Shown here: positions 34,854-43,338 of the stretch, one piece after another | How positions within the stretch are numbered: position 1 is the stretch's first letter | Layout of the letters: each line of letters opens with the position of its first letter | Assembly: GCF_002210105.1 (NCBI RefSeq) | Contig: NZ_AQQU01000001.1 | Span: 1,338,501 to 1,402,500, forward strand | Length of the DNA stretch: 64,000 nucleotides | Origin: Oceanicola sp. 22II-s10i | GTDB lineage: Bacteria; Pseudomonadota; Alphaproteobacteria; Rhodobacterales; Rhodobacteraceae | Reading direction: 5' to 3' | Notes under the pieces: model-generated | Told to the model about the DNA's origin: nothing | The model's database searches: none | Seen by the model: the letters and a program-made list of their open reading frames with translations, nothing else | Translations under genes and position numbers: made by a program

Positions 34854-35049
34854 GGAAGTGTCCTGAGAAAAACACGGCGCGCCCGCGAAAGCCGCCGCGA
34901 TTGAGTTGGTTAGGGCAGGTCCGGGATTCCGTCAATATGGTATGCAGTGACATTCAAGGACGTGGCGATGCAGCGTGCCGCCGTCCTGCGTAACGCGGGT
35001 GGTTGACCCGGCGCGCATGGTGCCGATGCTGCGTCAATGGAGGTGTGTC

Positions 35050-35742
35050 ATGTATCACGAAGGCCAGATCAGCTACGAACCCCTGCCGCTGCCCGACCGG
35101 GCCGAGATGACCGATTCCGAGATGCGGGCGGCGGCCGAGGCGTTCTTCGACCTGATGAAGCGGCGGCATACCGTCCGCGAGTTCTCGGACCGGGCGGTGC
35201 CCGAGGAGATCATCGCCCGCTGCGTCGAAACGGCGGGCCGTGCGCCGTCCGGGGCCAACCACCAGCCCTGGCATTTCGTGGCCATCAGCGACCCGGCGAT
35301 GAAGGGCGAAATCCGGCGGGCGGCCGAGGCCGAGGAGGAGAAGTTCTATGCCGGGGGCGCGGGCGACGAATGGCTCAAGGCGCTGGAGCCGATCGGCACC
35401 GGCGTGTCCAAGCCGCATCTGGAGATCGCGCCCTGGCTGATCGTCATCTTCGCGCAGCGCTATGGCGTGACGAAGGAGGGGACGCGGTACAAGAATTATT
35501 ACGTCCCGGAGAGTGTGGGTATCGCGACCGGTTTTCTGATCGCGGCACTGCACAACGCGGGGCTGTCGGCGCTGACCCACACGCCCAACCCGATGCGGTT
35601 CCTCAACGGGCTCTGCGACCGGCCCGAGAGCGAGAAGCCGGTGATGATCCTTGCCGTCGGGCACCCCGCCGCAGAGGCGACGGTGCCCGCGGTGGCAAAA
35701 CTGAAGAAGCCGCTGGACGAGATACTGACGGTCCGGCGCTGA
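35050..35742 (+). CDS. Nitroreductase-family flavoprotein
   Basis: A 230-residue FMN enzyme from the ATG at 35050, behind GGAGG. The family motifs are RRHTVREFSDRAVPEEII, APSGANHQPWHFVAISDP and the C-terminal LTHTPNPMRFLNGLCDRP. The length and the insert between them (EEKFYAGGAGDEWLKAL) resemble the iodotyrosine-deiodinase-like branch rather than NfsB. Members reduce nitro groups, halogenated aromatics or flavin substrates with NAD(P)H, but the true substrate here is not known. It is followed by the second copy of the dispersed repeat element. Confidence 0.92.
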   Translation: MYHEGQISYEPLPLPDRAEMTDSEMRAAAEAFFDLMKRRHTVREFSDRAVPEEIIARCVETAGRAPSGANHQPWHFVAISDPAMKGEIRRAAEAEEEKFYAGGAGDEWLKALEPIGTGVSKPHLEIAPWLIVIFAQRYGVTKEGTRYKNYYVPESVGIATGFLIAALHNAGLSALTHTPNPMRFLNGLCDRPESEKPVMILAVGHPAAEATVPAVAKLKKPLDEILTVRR

Positions 35743-35755
35743 CGGAGAGGACGCA

Positions 35756-35824
35756 GGGGGGGCTGTCTGCCCCCCGTCGGCCCTTGGCCGACTCCCCCCG
35801 AAAGTATTTGGAACCAGAAGAAGC
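35756..35824. repeat. Dispersed intergenic repeat element, copy 2
   Basis: This copy has the G-run/C-run hairpin GGGGGGCTGTCTGCCCCCC, a second hairpin (GTCGGC/GCCGAC) and the tail CCCCCCGAAAGTATTT followed by GGAACCAGAAGAAGC. It matches the copy at 14269 in order and orientation; the second hairpin differs in sequence but keeps its pairing, which implies selection on structure. It lies between a nitroreductase gene and the S-formylglutathione hydrolase gene. Confidence 0.72.
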
Positions 35825-35885
35825 GGGTGGGGTGGTTCTCTGGTCCCGGCGGTGTATGCAGGGGCCGAAAGCTGCAGGAGATCGA

Positions 35886-36719
35886 ATGATGAAGGTGATA
35901 TCCGAGAACCGGTGTTTCGGTGGTGTGCAGGGGGTCTATTCCCACGACAGTGCGGCGACCGGCTGCGAGATGACGTTCGGGCTGTTCCTGCCGGAAGATG
36001 CCGAGGAGATGCCGGTCCCGGTGCTGTGGTACCTGTCGGGGCTGACCTGCACGCATGAAAACGCGATGACCAAGGCGGGCGCGCAGGGCTGGGCGGCCGA
36101 GCAGGGCATCGCGCTGATCTTTCCCGACACCTCGCCGCGCGGCGACACGGTGGCGGATGACGAGAGCTTTGATCTGGGCAAGGGCGCGGGGTTCTACGTG
36201 AACGCGACCGAGCATCCCTGGGCGCCGCATTTCCGGATGTGGGACTACGTGGCCGAGGAACTGCCGGGGCTGGTCGGCAAGAGCTTTGCGCTGGACATGG
36301 ACCGGCAGGCGATCACGGGCCATTCGATGGGCGGTCACGGCGCGCTGACACTGGCGATGCGGCTGCCGGGGCGGTTCCGGTCGGTTTCGGCCTTCGCGCC
36401 GATCTGCAATCCCTGCGGGTCCGACTGGGGGCGAAAGCAGTTCACGGCCTACCTGGGCGCGGACGAATCCGCATGGGTGGCGCACGACGCCAGCCTGCTG
36501 ATGGCCGACCGGGGGTTCGACGGGCCGGTGCTGGTTGATCAGGGGGCGAGCGATCCGTTCCTCGACCTGCTCAAGCCCGAGACGCTGTTCCAGACCGCGG
36601 CCCTGCGGCGGCAGGACGGGGCGTTCCGGATGCAGAAGGGCTATGACCACAGCTATTTCTTCGTGTCCTCCTTCATGGAGGAGCACGTCGGGTTCCACGC
36701 GGAGGCGCTCTACGCGTGA
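35886..36719 (+). CDS. fghA: S-formylglutathione hydrolase
   Basis: A 277-residue esterase-D-type hydrolase that releases formate and glutathione from S-formylglutathione, the step after class III alcohol dehydrogenase in formaldehyde detoxification. The nucleophile serine is in [15 protein letters not shown] near residue 147, the Asp near [13 protein letters not shown] and the His in GYDHSYFF. The cofactor-binding-like stretch [20 protein letters not shown] is also characteristic. AGGAG precedes the ATG. It overlaps the next gene by 4 bp (GTGA) although that gene is unrelated in function. Its pathway partner lies at 21824, not adjacent. Confidence 0.95.
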   Translation: MMKVISENRCFGGVQGVYSHDSAATGCEMTFGLFLPEDAEEMPVPVLWYLSGLTCTHENAMTKAGAQGWAAEQGIALIFPDTSPRGDTVADDESFDLGKGAGFYVNATEHPWAPHFRMWDYVAEELPGLVGKSFALDMDRQAITGHSMGGHGALTLAMRLPGRFRSVSAFAPICNPCGSDWGRKQFTAYLGADESAWVAHDASLLMADRGFDGPVLVDQGASDPFLDLLKPETLFQTAALRRQDGAFRMQKGYDHSYFFVSSFMEEHVGFHAEALYA

Positions 36720-37168
36720 CGGTGCTCTATATCGACGCCGATGCCTGCCCGGTGAAGGAGGAGGCCGAACGGGTCGCCACCCGGCACCGGGTGCGGATGC
36801 TCTTGGTGTCGAACGGTGGGATCCGGCCCTCGCGCAATCCGCTGGTCGAGATCGTCGTGGTGCCCGAGGGTCCCGACGCCGCCGACATGTGGATCGCCGA
36901 GCGGGCGGGGCCGGGCGATGTTGTTGTGACGCAGGACATTCCGCTGGCCGCCCGTTGCGTCGAGGGCGGGGCGCGGGTGCTGAAGCCAAATGGCGAGGCG
37001 CTGGATGCGCGCAATGTCGGGCAGGCGCTGGCGGTGCGCGACCTGATGACCGATCTGCGCGCGGCCGATCCGTTCCGGCAGGGCGGCGGGCGGGCGTTCT
37101 CGAAAGCGGACCGGTCGCGGTTTCTGGATGCGGTTGAGCGCGAGGTGCGGGCGGCGCTGCGGGGCTGA
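36716..37168 (+). CDS. YaiI/YqxD family protein (DUF188)
   Basis: A 150-residue protein from a GTG that overlaps the preceding stop codon. The family is identified by the opening [20 protein letters not shown], then [20 protein letters not shown], and [20 protein letters not shown]. The fold is PIN-like, with acidic residues D6 and D8 near the start, so a nuclease activity has been suspected, but no reaction is proven for YaiI. It is translationally coupled to fghA, perhaps only by gene compaction. Confidence 0.93.
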   Translation: MTVLYIDADACPVKEEAERVATRHRVRMLLVSNGGIRPSRNPLVEIVVVPEGPDAADMWIAERAGPGDVVVTQDIPLAARCVEGGARVLKPNGEALDARNVGQALAVRDLMTDLRAADPFRQGGGRAFSKADRSRFLDAVEREVRAALRG

Positions 37169-37198
37169 GCTGCGCGCCTGCAGGGCGAGACCGGCGCG

Positions 37199-37684
37199 TC
37201 AGGGCCGGGCGAGCGCTTGGGGCACGGGCCGGCTGAAAGTGACCGAGGTCGGGCGGTCGTAGCCCGGATGCGCCGTGCGGCCGGTTTCGGCAAAGCCCAG
37301 ACGGGTGAAGGTCGCGTGGTTTTCCGTCAGTTCGATCCGCGTCTGAAGGACCACGGCCGGCAGGCCGATCGCGGCGGCGCGGGCGATGGCGTGGTCGGTC
37401 ATGATCCGGGCGAGGCCCTCACCTCGCCGGTTCTCCGCGATCGCAAGCTTGCCGAGGTAGAGGTGATCCGGTTTCGGCGTCAGCACCATGCAGGCGACCG
37501 GCGCGGGATCGAGGATCGCCCAGAGTTCGTGTCTCCGCGCCTCGTCGGCGAAGGTCTCGGGGGTCATCCGGTTCAAAGAGGACGGCGGGTCGATCCGGTC
37601 CTCCATATAGGCGAAGGACCGGGTCAGGAGCGCGTGGATCGCCGCCATGTCGTCATCCGGGGTCAGGCGGATCGGGCGGTGCAC
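37199..37684 (-). CDS. GNAT-family N-acetyltransferase
   Basis: A 161-residue acetyltransferase from a GTG at 37684, chosen because GGAGGGGTGAG lies just ahead of it; the frame is open further upstream but overlaps the next gene. The acetyl-CoA site reads YLGKLAIAENRRGEGLARIM, and the terminal beta strand is ENHATFTRLGFAETG. The stop codon of the preceding acetyltransferase is only 1 bp away, so the two GNATs are co-translated. They resemble each other only in fold, not closely in sequence. The substrate is unknown. Confidence 0.87.
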   Translation of the reverse strand: MHRPIRLTPDDDMAAIHALLTRSFAYMEDRIDPPSSLNRMTPETFADEARRHELWAILDPAPVACMVLTPKPDHLYLGKLAIAENRRGEGLARIMTDHAIARAAAIGLPAVVLQTRIELTENHATFTRLGFAETGRTAHPGYDRPTSVTFSRPVPQALARP

Positions 37685-37685
37685 C

Positions 37686-38147
37686 TCACCCCTCCGTTCC
37701 CAGCGGTTTCTCCATGTAGACCGAGCGCGGGTCATGGCCGTACTCGCCGAACGGCCCCCGCTCCGCATAGCCGAGCGCGGCATAGAGACGCCGGGCGGCG
37801 GTCAGGGTGTCGCCCGTTTCGAGGCGGATCAGCGGCAGGCCCTCGTCGCGGGCGATGTCCTCGATCGCGCGCATCAGTGCACCCGACGCGCCGGTGCCGC
37901 GGGCGGCCTCGTCGACGAAGAGCGACTTGATCTCTCCATAGCCGTCGCGGATCGCCAGAGCGACGCAACCCACCGTCTCGGGCCCCTTGCGGGCGATGAG
38001 GAACCGCATGTGGTCGCCCGCGTAGTCGTCGGGGCCGAGGTAGTGGTTGCTCTCGGCCGGGAACTCGGCGTTCATCAGGGCGCGGCTGGCCTCCAGCAGG
38101 CGCGCTGCGCCGGGGGCGGCGGCGTCGCCGGGTTCGACGATGATCAT
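37686..38147 (-). CDS. GNAT-family N-acetyltransferase
   Basis: A 153-residue acetyltransferase from the ATG at 38147, with GGGGAG ahead; the longer frame upstream is arginine-rich and not credible. The acetyl-CoA motif is IKSLFVDEAARGTGASGALM, followed by RLYAALGYAERGPFGEYGHD, which is close to the YsnE/PA4026-like GNATs that often act on small amines or peptides. It lies downstream of the CbiM-like permease and His-rich protein genes and directly before the second GNAT. Membership of the same operon as the metal genes is possible (88 bp gap). Confidence 0.9.
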   Translation of the reverse strand: MIIVEPGDAAAPGAARLLEASRALMNAEFPAESNHYLGPDDYAGDHMRFLIARKGPETVGCVALAIRDGYGEIKSLFVDEAARGTGASGALMRAIEDIARDEGLPLIRLETGDTLTAARRLYAALGYAERGPFGEYGHDPRSVYMEKPLGTEG

Positions 38148-38235
38148 GGTCTGCTCCCCTCGAATGGGATCGCGCGGGGCTGGCCCGCAGGGCCGGCGGC
38201 GGCATGCCGCTGCGCCGGGATTTCTGTCCGTCCGG

Positions 38236-38736
38236 TCATTCGATCTCGACCGTCTTGGTGATGTCGATGGGCTGGCCGTCATGGGCCAGCTGCCCGTGGC
38301 TGTTCGCGTTCAGCGTCACCCGCACCTCGGCCGGGCCAGTGGGTAGGTTGGCGATGTGCACCCATGGCCCGTAGGCGCGCAGCATCTTGCGGCCGTTCAC
38401 GTAGACATGGGCATGGCCCGCGCCGGGTGCGTCGGGGCCGTTCACCTGTTCAGGGGCAAAGGCGAAATCCTGCAGCAGGATGTTCAGGTTCAGCCCGCCG
38501 CCCGGCTCAGGCGTCGCCACGAAATCCACAGAAGGCACGGGCTCCGTCGCCTCCACCATCGCCGTGTGATCGTGACCGGCGTGCGGCAGCGGGCCGTCGT
38601 CGTCATGCGGTTCGCCATGCGTGCTGTGGTCGTGCGCCTCCTCGACCGGGGCGACGGTCGCGCCTGGGGCAAAGAGCGCACCGGTCACGGAGCCCAGCAG
38701 AAGGCCGGTGACGAATACGAATACCACGTTCTTCAT
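38236..38736 (-). CDS. Membrane-anchored periplasmic protein with histidine-rich linker
   Basis: A 166-residue protein from the ATG at 38736, behind AGGGGA. An N-terminal hydrophobic helix (VVFVFVTGLLLGSVTGALFA) anchors it. Residues about 34-58 are rich in His and Asp (HDHSTHGEPHDDDG, HAGHDH), a likely metal-binding linker. The remaining 100 residues form a beta-sandwich-like domain with the distinctive HAHVYVNGRKMLRAYGPWVH and LNANSHGQLAHDGQ segments, themselves carrying further histidines. It follows a CbiM-like permease gene by 58 bp. I infer a metal-capturing partner of that permease. Confidence 0.85.
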   Translation of the reverse strand: MKNVVFVFVTGLLLGSVTGALFAPGATVAPVEEAHDHSTHGEPHDDDGPLPHAGHDHTAMVEATEPVPSVDFVATPEPGGGLNLNILLQDFAFAPEQVNGPDAPGAGHAHVYVNGRKMLRAYGPWVHIANLPTGPAEVRVTLNANSHGQLAHDGQPIDITKTVEIE

Positions 38737-38794
38737 CCAGTGTTCCCCTGTGTCGGTGCGGCGGAGGGGATGTCTCTCCGCCGCGCGCCGCGTG

Positions 38795-39475
38795 TCAGCC
38801 CGCGCTGAACAGGCGCGGCGCGAACAGGCTCCGGCGCTCCGGCCCGCGCGCCAGCGTCCGCGCCGCGGCGAGGATTGCGAGGTCGGCCAGCGGTTCGATC
38901 ACCACCACCAGCATATAAGCCGCGCCGAACCCTGCCACGGCGGAGAATGTGGAGGCCGAAACGCCCTGTCCGTAGAACGCCCAGAACGCCACCCACAGGA
39001 CGATCCCGCCCTGATAGGCCGTCGACAGCGCCAGAACATCGCGATAGCGCAGGTCGACATAGGCCGTGCCGCGCGGGATCAGCCGCCCGGCCAGCGCCTG
39101 CACGGCGGCCAGCGGGATCAGCAGGGTCGTCACGTTCATGAAGTATTGCGGCAGGTCGAGCGGGGCAAAAGCCAACCCCTGCACCAGCAGCCCCAGTGCC
39201 AGCCCGATCGCCGCCGGGGCCGCGCCGAACAGCAGGAACAGGGTCGAGCCGAGGATGAAATGCACCTCGGAGACACCGACGGGATAGTGTGGCAGCACCT
39301 CGAAGCAGATGAAGACGGCGGTTGTGGCCAGCGACGAGCGCGCGGCCAGCGACATCAGGCCCATTTCGCGCAGGGCCGCCCAGCCCCTGCGCAGGGTCCA
39401 GACCCCGGCCCCTGCGGCGGTGGCATAGCTCAGCGCAAGCTTTGCGCCCTGCATGAGTCCCGGTTCGATATGCAT
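38795..39475 (-). CDS. CbiM-like energy-coupling factor permease subunit
   Basis: A 226-residue membrane protein from the ATG at 39475, preceded by AGGAGACAG. The start fixes His at position 2 (MHIEPG); in CbiM/NikM the N-terminal His2 is a metal ligand, so this start is well supported. Helices include TAVFICFEVLPHYPVGVSEV, ILGSTLFLLFGAAPAAIGLA and FMNVTTLLIPLAAVQALAGR. CbiM is the substrate-capture subunit of Co/Ni ECF transporters and normally travels with CbiN, CbiQ and CbiO. None of these is adjacent; only the His-rich periplasmic protein follows. The metal could be Co, Ni, Zn or Cu. Confidence 0.85.
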   Translation of the reverse strand: MHIEPGLMQGAKLALSYATAAGAGVWTLRRGWAALREMGLMSLAARSSLATTAVFICFEVLPHYPVGVSEVHFILGSTLFLLFGAAPAAIGLALGLLVQGLAFAPLDLPQYFMNVTTLLIPLAAVQALAGRLIPRGTAYVDLRYRDVLALSTAYQGGIVLWVAFWAFYGQGVSASTFSAVAGFGAAYMLVVVIEPLADLAILAAARTLARGPERRSLFAPRLFSAG

Positions 39476-39806
39476 CGCTCTGTCTCCTCTGCAGTCCGCA
39501 TGGGCGGGGGGCGTGACCGCATCCATCTGTCCATTCGCGGCGCGGCGGGTCAAGGTCATTTCCCGCTGCTCCGGACCGCTGGGCGCCCCTGCGCATCCGC
39601 GCGCCACCGGGGCGGGCCATGCGGGGGAAGCGCGGACGGCAAGCGCGTGACGGTCAGCCTGGCACGGCAATGTTTCGCTGGTGTTCCGCAATATGTTGTG
39701 GATAACGCCGCGTTCACTGCCACATCCAGACAACCCGGCGTTGACTCACCCCGGCCTCGCCACGCACCCTGATCCGAACCGGGAATCACCCGACGGGGCT
39801 GGCATA
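39476..39806. other. Intergenic region between divergent cbiM-like and smc genes
   Basis: No convincing gene. It holds the divergent promoters for the CbiM-like permease and smc. I looked for a cobalamin riboswitch on the minus strand and did not find the conserved B12-box or central core. A DnaA-box match and one GANTC site lie nearer the smc side and are listed separately. Confidence 0.6.
39698..39747. promoter_or_regulatory. DnaA-box match and GANTC site upstream of smc
   Basis: TGTGGATAA (39698-39706) is the exact complement of the DnaA box TTATCCACA. A GACTC (39743-39747), a CcrM methylation site in alphaproteobacteria, lies 60 bp before the smc start. A TTGACT overlaps the GANTC and could be a -35 box. 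Together they would allow replication-coupled expression, but each motif alone can occur by chance. Confidence 0.3.
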
Positions 39807-42800
39807 TTGCGCTTTTCGAAACTCAGACTGACCGGCTTCAAGAGCTTCGTGGACCCCACGGACCTGCTGATTCAGGACGGGCTGACCGGTGTTGTCGGTC
39901 CGAACGGCTGCGGCAAGTCCAACCTGCTGGAAGCGCTCCGCTGGGTCATGGGCGAAAACCGCCCGACCGCGATGCGGGGCGGCGGGATGGAGGACGTGAT
40001 CTTTGCCGGGGCCGCCACCCGGCCCGCCCGGAACTTTGCCGAGGTGTCGCTGCATATCGACAACTCCGAACGGCTGGCGCCCTCGGGGTTCAACGAACTC
40101 GACCAGCTCGAGGTTGTGCGGCGGATCACCCGCGACATCGGCTCGGCCTACAAGGCGAACGGCAAGGACGTGCGGGCGCGGGACGTGCAGATGCTGTTCG
40201 CGGATGCCTCCACCGGTTCGCACTCGCCTGCGCTGGTGCGGCAGGGGCAGATCTCGGAACTCATCAACGCCAAGCCCAAGAACCGGCGTCGCATTCTGGA
40301 AGAAGCTGCAGGGATCTCGGGGCTTTACCAGCGGCGTCACGAGGCCGAGCTGAAGCTGAACGGCGCGGAACAGAACCTCGCGCGGGTCGACGACGTGGTC
40401 GAACAGCTGCAGAACCAGCTGACCCAGCTGGAACGGCAGGCCAAGCAGGCCGCGCGGTATCGCGCCATCGGGGCCGAGCTGCGGCAGGCCGAGGGCATGC
40501 TACTCTACCGTCGCTGGCGCGAGGCTGACGATGCACGGAACGCGGCGCTGTCGGCGCTGCGGGAACGCACCACCACCGCCGCGCAGGCCGAGGCCACGGC
40601 GCGGGCTGCGGCCAAGGCGCGCGAGGTGGCGGACGAGGGGCTGCCGGGCAAGCGCGAGGAAGAGGCGATCGCCTCGGCGGTGCTGCAACGGTTGCAGGTG
40701 GAGCGTAACACGCTGGCCGAGCGGGAGAAACGCGCGGTCGAGCGGATCGAGACGCTGAAGTCTCGGATCGCCCAGTTGCTGCGCGACATGGAGCGCGAGG
40801 CGGGGCTGAACCGCGACGCGGGCGACACGATCGCGCGGCTGGAAGAGGAACGCGAGGAACTGGCGGCGGCGGGCGAAGGCCACGACGAGGCGCTGGATGA
40901 AGCGGCGGAAGCCGCGCGGGAAGCGGCGGCGGTTCTGAGCGAGCGCGAAGAGGAACTGGCCGAGCTGACCGAGGACGTGGCGCGGCTGGCGGCCCGTCAC
41001 CAGTCGGCGCACCGGTTCCTCGACGACAGCCGCAAGATGCTGGCCCGGTCCGAAGGCGAGGCCGAAAAGGCGCAGGCGGCGGTGCGCGATGCGCGGGCGG
41101 CTCTGGCGACGGCTGCGGCTGCGATGGAAAAAGCGCAGCAGGAAGAAGAGGTTGCGCAGGCCACGGCGGCGCGGGCCGAGGAAACCCTGCTGGAGGCCGA
41201 GACCGCGCGGGCCGACACGCAGGCGCGCGAGGCGGATGCGCGGGCAGAGCGGTCGGCGGCCGAGGGCGAGCTGAAGGCGCTGCAGGCCGAGGTCACGGCG
41301 CTGGCGAAACTCTTGCAGCGCGACACCGCCGAGGGCGGGCAGGTGATGGACCTCGTGAAGGTCCGCGCGGGCTATGAGAAAGCGCTCGGTGCGGCGCTGG
41401 CGGACGATCTAAGGGCGCCGGTCGTGGACGGCGACGGGCCGTCGGGCTGGACTCGGCTGCCGGGCTACGGCGCGGGACAGATGCTGCCCGAGGGGGTTCA
41501 GAGCCTCGCGAATTTCGTCACGGTGCCCGAGGTGCTGGAACGGCGGATCAGCCAGATCGGTGTCGTGGACCCGGACGATGGCGCGGCGCTTCAGGAGAAA
41601 CTTAAGCCGGGTCAACGGCTTGTGACGCTCGATGGCGACCTGTGGAGATGGGACGGCTACCGGGCCTGGGCCGAGGATGCCCCGTCGGCGGCGGCGCTGC
41701 GGCTGCAACAGCTCAACCGGCTGGAAGAGCTGAAGCAGGAGCACGAGCGCGCCGAGAACCGTGCCGAGGGCGCGCGGGCGGCGCATGATCATCTGCACAA
41801 GCGGCTGGCGGATCTGGCGAATGCGGACCAGCTGGCGCGGCAGGCGCGGCGGGATGCGGACCGGCTCATGAACGAGGCCGCGCGGGCGCTGAGCCGGGCC
41901 GAGGCGGATCGCAACATGGCCGAGAGCCGGATGGAGAGCCTCGGGCTGTCCGTGAAGCGGCACGAAGAAGACGCGATGACCGCCCGTAAGCAATTGGCGG
42001 AGGCCGAGAAATCGGTGGCCGACCTTGGCGATCTGGATGCCGCGCGTGCGGCGGTGGACCAGATCAAGATGGCGGTCGAGGGCGCGCGGATGGCGATGAT
42101 GTCGCGCCGGGCGGCCGCCGACGAGTTGCGCCGCGAGGGCGAGGCGCGGGTGCGCAGGGCGTCCGAGGTGGATCGCGAGATGTCGGGCTGGCGGCAGCGT
42201 CTGGACAGCGCCGGGCAGCGGGTCGCGGAACTGGACGAGCGGCGCGAGGAGACGCAGGAGGAGCTCTACGAAGCCTCGGGCGAGCCGGAGGCGATTCATG
42301 CGGAAAGCGAGAAGCTTTCCAAGGGGATAGAGGATGCCGAGGAGCGCCGTCGCAAGGCTGCGGATGCGCTGGCCGAGGCCGAGACCGAAGCGCGTGCGGC
42401 CACGCTGGCGGAGCGCGAGGCGGAGCGGCTGGCGAGCGAGGCGCGCGAGGCGCGGGCGGCGGCCGAGGCGCGGGCCGAGGCGGCGGCGGAGGCTGTCAGC
42501 GCTGCGGCGGAACGGATCGCGGAGGATCTGGAGGTCACGCCGAAGCAGCTGCTGGAGAAACTGGCTGTGGAGCCGGAGGCGATGCCGCCGGCGGACACCG
42601 TCGAGGCCGATGTCAACCGGTTGAAAAGGCAGCGGGATTCTCTGGGCGCCGTGAACCTGCGCGCCGAGGAGGACATGAAGGAAGTCGCGGGCGAGCACGA
42701 GACGCTGATCCGCGAGAAGGCCGATCTGGAAGAGGCGATCAGCACGCTGCGCACGGGCATCGCCAGCCTGAACAAGGAGGGCCGCGAGCGGCTGCTGACG

Positions 42801-43262
42801 GCGTTCGAGCAGGTCAATTCTAACTTCAGCCTGCTGTTCACGCACCTGTTCGGCGGCGGCGAGGCGAACCTGCTGCTGGTGGAGAGCGACGACCCGCTGG
42901 AAGCGGGGCTGGAGATCATGTGCCAGCCGCCGGGCAAGAAGCTGGCGACCCTGTCGCTGCTGTCCGGGGGCGAACAAACCCTTACGGCGCTTGCACTTAT
43001 CTTTGGCGTGTTCATCGCCAACCCGGCCCCGATCTGCGTGCTGGACGAGGTCGACGCGCCGCTGGACGACGCCAACGTGACCCGGTTCTGCGACCTGCTG
43101 GACGAGATGTGCCGCCGGACGGACACCCGGTTCCTGATCATCACGCACCACGCGGTGACGATGGCGCGGATGGACCGGCTGTTCGGGGTGACGATGCAGG
43201 AGCAGGGCGTCAGCCAGCTGGTCTCGGTCGATCTGAAAAAGGCCGAAGCGCTGGTGGCGTGA
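39807..43262 (+). CDS. smc: Chromosome segregation ATPase SMC
   Basis: An 1151-residue SMC from a TTG at 39807, preceded by GACGGGG. The frame opens at an ATG at 39681, but those extra 42 residues have no family counterpart, and related SMCs begin with the equivalent of MRFSKLRLTGFKSF. Walker A is GPNGCGKSN (residues 31-39), the ABC signature LLSGGEQTLTAL lies near residue 1053, and Walker B is ICVLDEVDAPLDD near 1078. Between them run two long Ala/Glu/Arg-rich coiled coils around a hinge at about 510-640 (GAALADDLRAPVVDGDG region). It organises and segregates the chromosome with ScpA and ScpB. Confidence 0.96.
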   Translation: MRFSKLRLTGFKSFVDPTDLLIQDGLTGVVGPNGCGKSNLLEALRWVMGENRPTAMRGGGMEDVIFAGAATRPARNFAEVSLHIDNSERLAPSGFNELDQLEVVRRITRDIGSAYKANGKDVRARDVQMLFADASTGSHSPALVRQGQISELINAKPKNRRRILEEAAGISGLYQRRHEAELKLNGAEQNLARVDDVVEQLQNQLTQLERQAKQAARYRAIGAELRQAEGMLLYRRWREADDARNAALSALRERTTTAAQAEATARAAAKAREVADEGLPGKREEEAIASAVLQRLQVERNTLAEREKRAVERIETLKSRIAQLLRDMEREAGLNRDAGDTIARLEEEREELAAAGEGHDEALDEAAEAAREAAAVLSEREEELAELTEDVARLAARHQSAHRFLDDSRKMLARSEGEAEKAQAAVRDARAALATAAAAMEKAQQEEEVAQATAARAEETLLEAETARADTQAREADARAERSAAEGELKALQAEVTALAKLLQRDTAEGGQVMDLVKVRAGYEKALGAALADDLRAPVVDGDGPSGWTRLPGYGAGQMLPEGVQSLANFVTVPEVLERRISQIGVVDPDDGAALQEKLKPGQRLVTLDGDLWRWDGYRAWAEDAPSAAALRLQQLNRLEELKQEHERAENRAEGARAAHDHLHKRLADLANADQLARQARRDADRLMNEAARALSRAEADRNMAESRMESLGLSVKRHEEDAMTARKQLAEAEKSVADLGDLDAARAAVDQIKMAVEGARMAMMSRRAAADELRREGEARVRRASEVDREMSGWRQRLDSAGQRVAELDERREETQEELYEASGEPEAIHAESEKLSKGIEDAEERRRKAADALAEAETEARAATLAEREAERLASEAREARAAAEARAEAAAEAVSAAAERIAEDLEVTPKQLLEKLAVEPEAMPPADTVEADVNRLKRQRDSLGAVNLRAEEDMKEVAGEHETLIREKADLEEAISTLRTGIASLNKEGRERLLTAFEQVNSNFSLLFTHLFGGGEANLLLVESDDPLEAGLEIMCQPPGKKLATLSLLSGGEQTLTALALIFGVFIANPAPICVLDEVDAPLDDANVTRFCDLLDEMCRRTDTRFLIITHHAVTMARMDRLFGVTMQEQGVSQLVSVDLKKAEALVA

Positions 43263-43270
43263 CCGGCGAC

Positions 43271-43333
43271 TGGCACGATCTGCGAGTGCACTGGCGCGAA
43301 CCGCAAGTGGGTTGGCGCGATCTGCATGTCCGG
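43271..43333. repeat. Three 21-bp imperfect tandem repeats after smc
   Basis: Three consecutive 21-bp units begin TGGCACGATC, TGGCGCGAAC and TGGCGCGATC, with 14-15 of 21 bases shared between neighbours. In the frame that overlaps the smc stop they would read as heptapeptides beginning W(H/R)(D/E). They sit in the 76 bp between the converging smc and MarR genes. It is a small array that could be a remnant coding segment or a 3' structural element. Confidence 0.55.
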
Positions 43334-43338
43334 AGTGA

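Noticed and set aside
39476-39806. Possible cobalamin riboswitch before the CbiM-like gene
   Set aside because: A GCAGAGGAGACAGAGC stretch partly resembles the B12 box, but the central conserved core and the AGYCAGGAGACCTGCC-type box are not there.
39681-39806. SMC start at the ATG at 39681
   Set aside because: The additional 42 residues are Pro/His-rich and unlike any SMC N-terminus, and they overlap the DnaA-box and promoter region.
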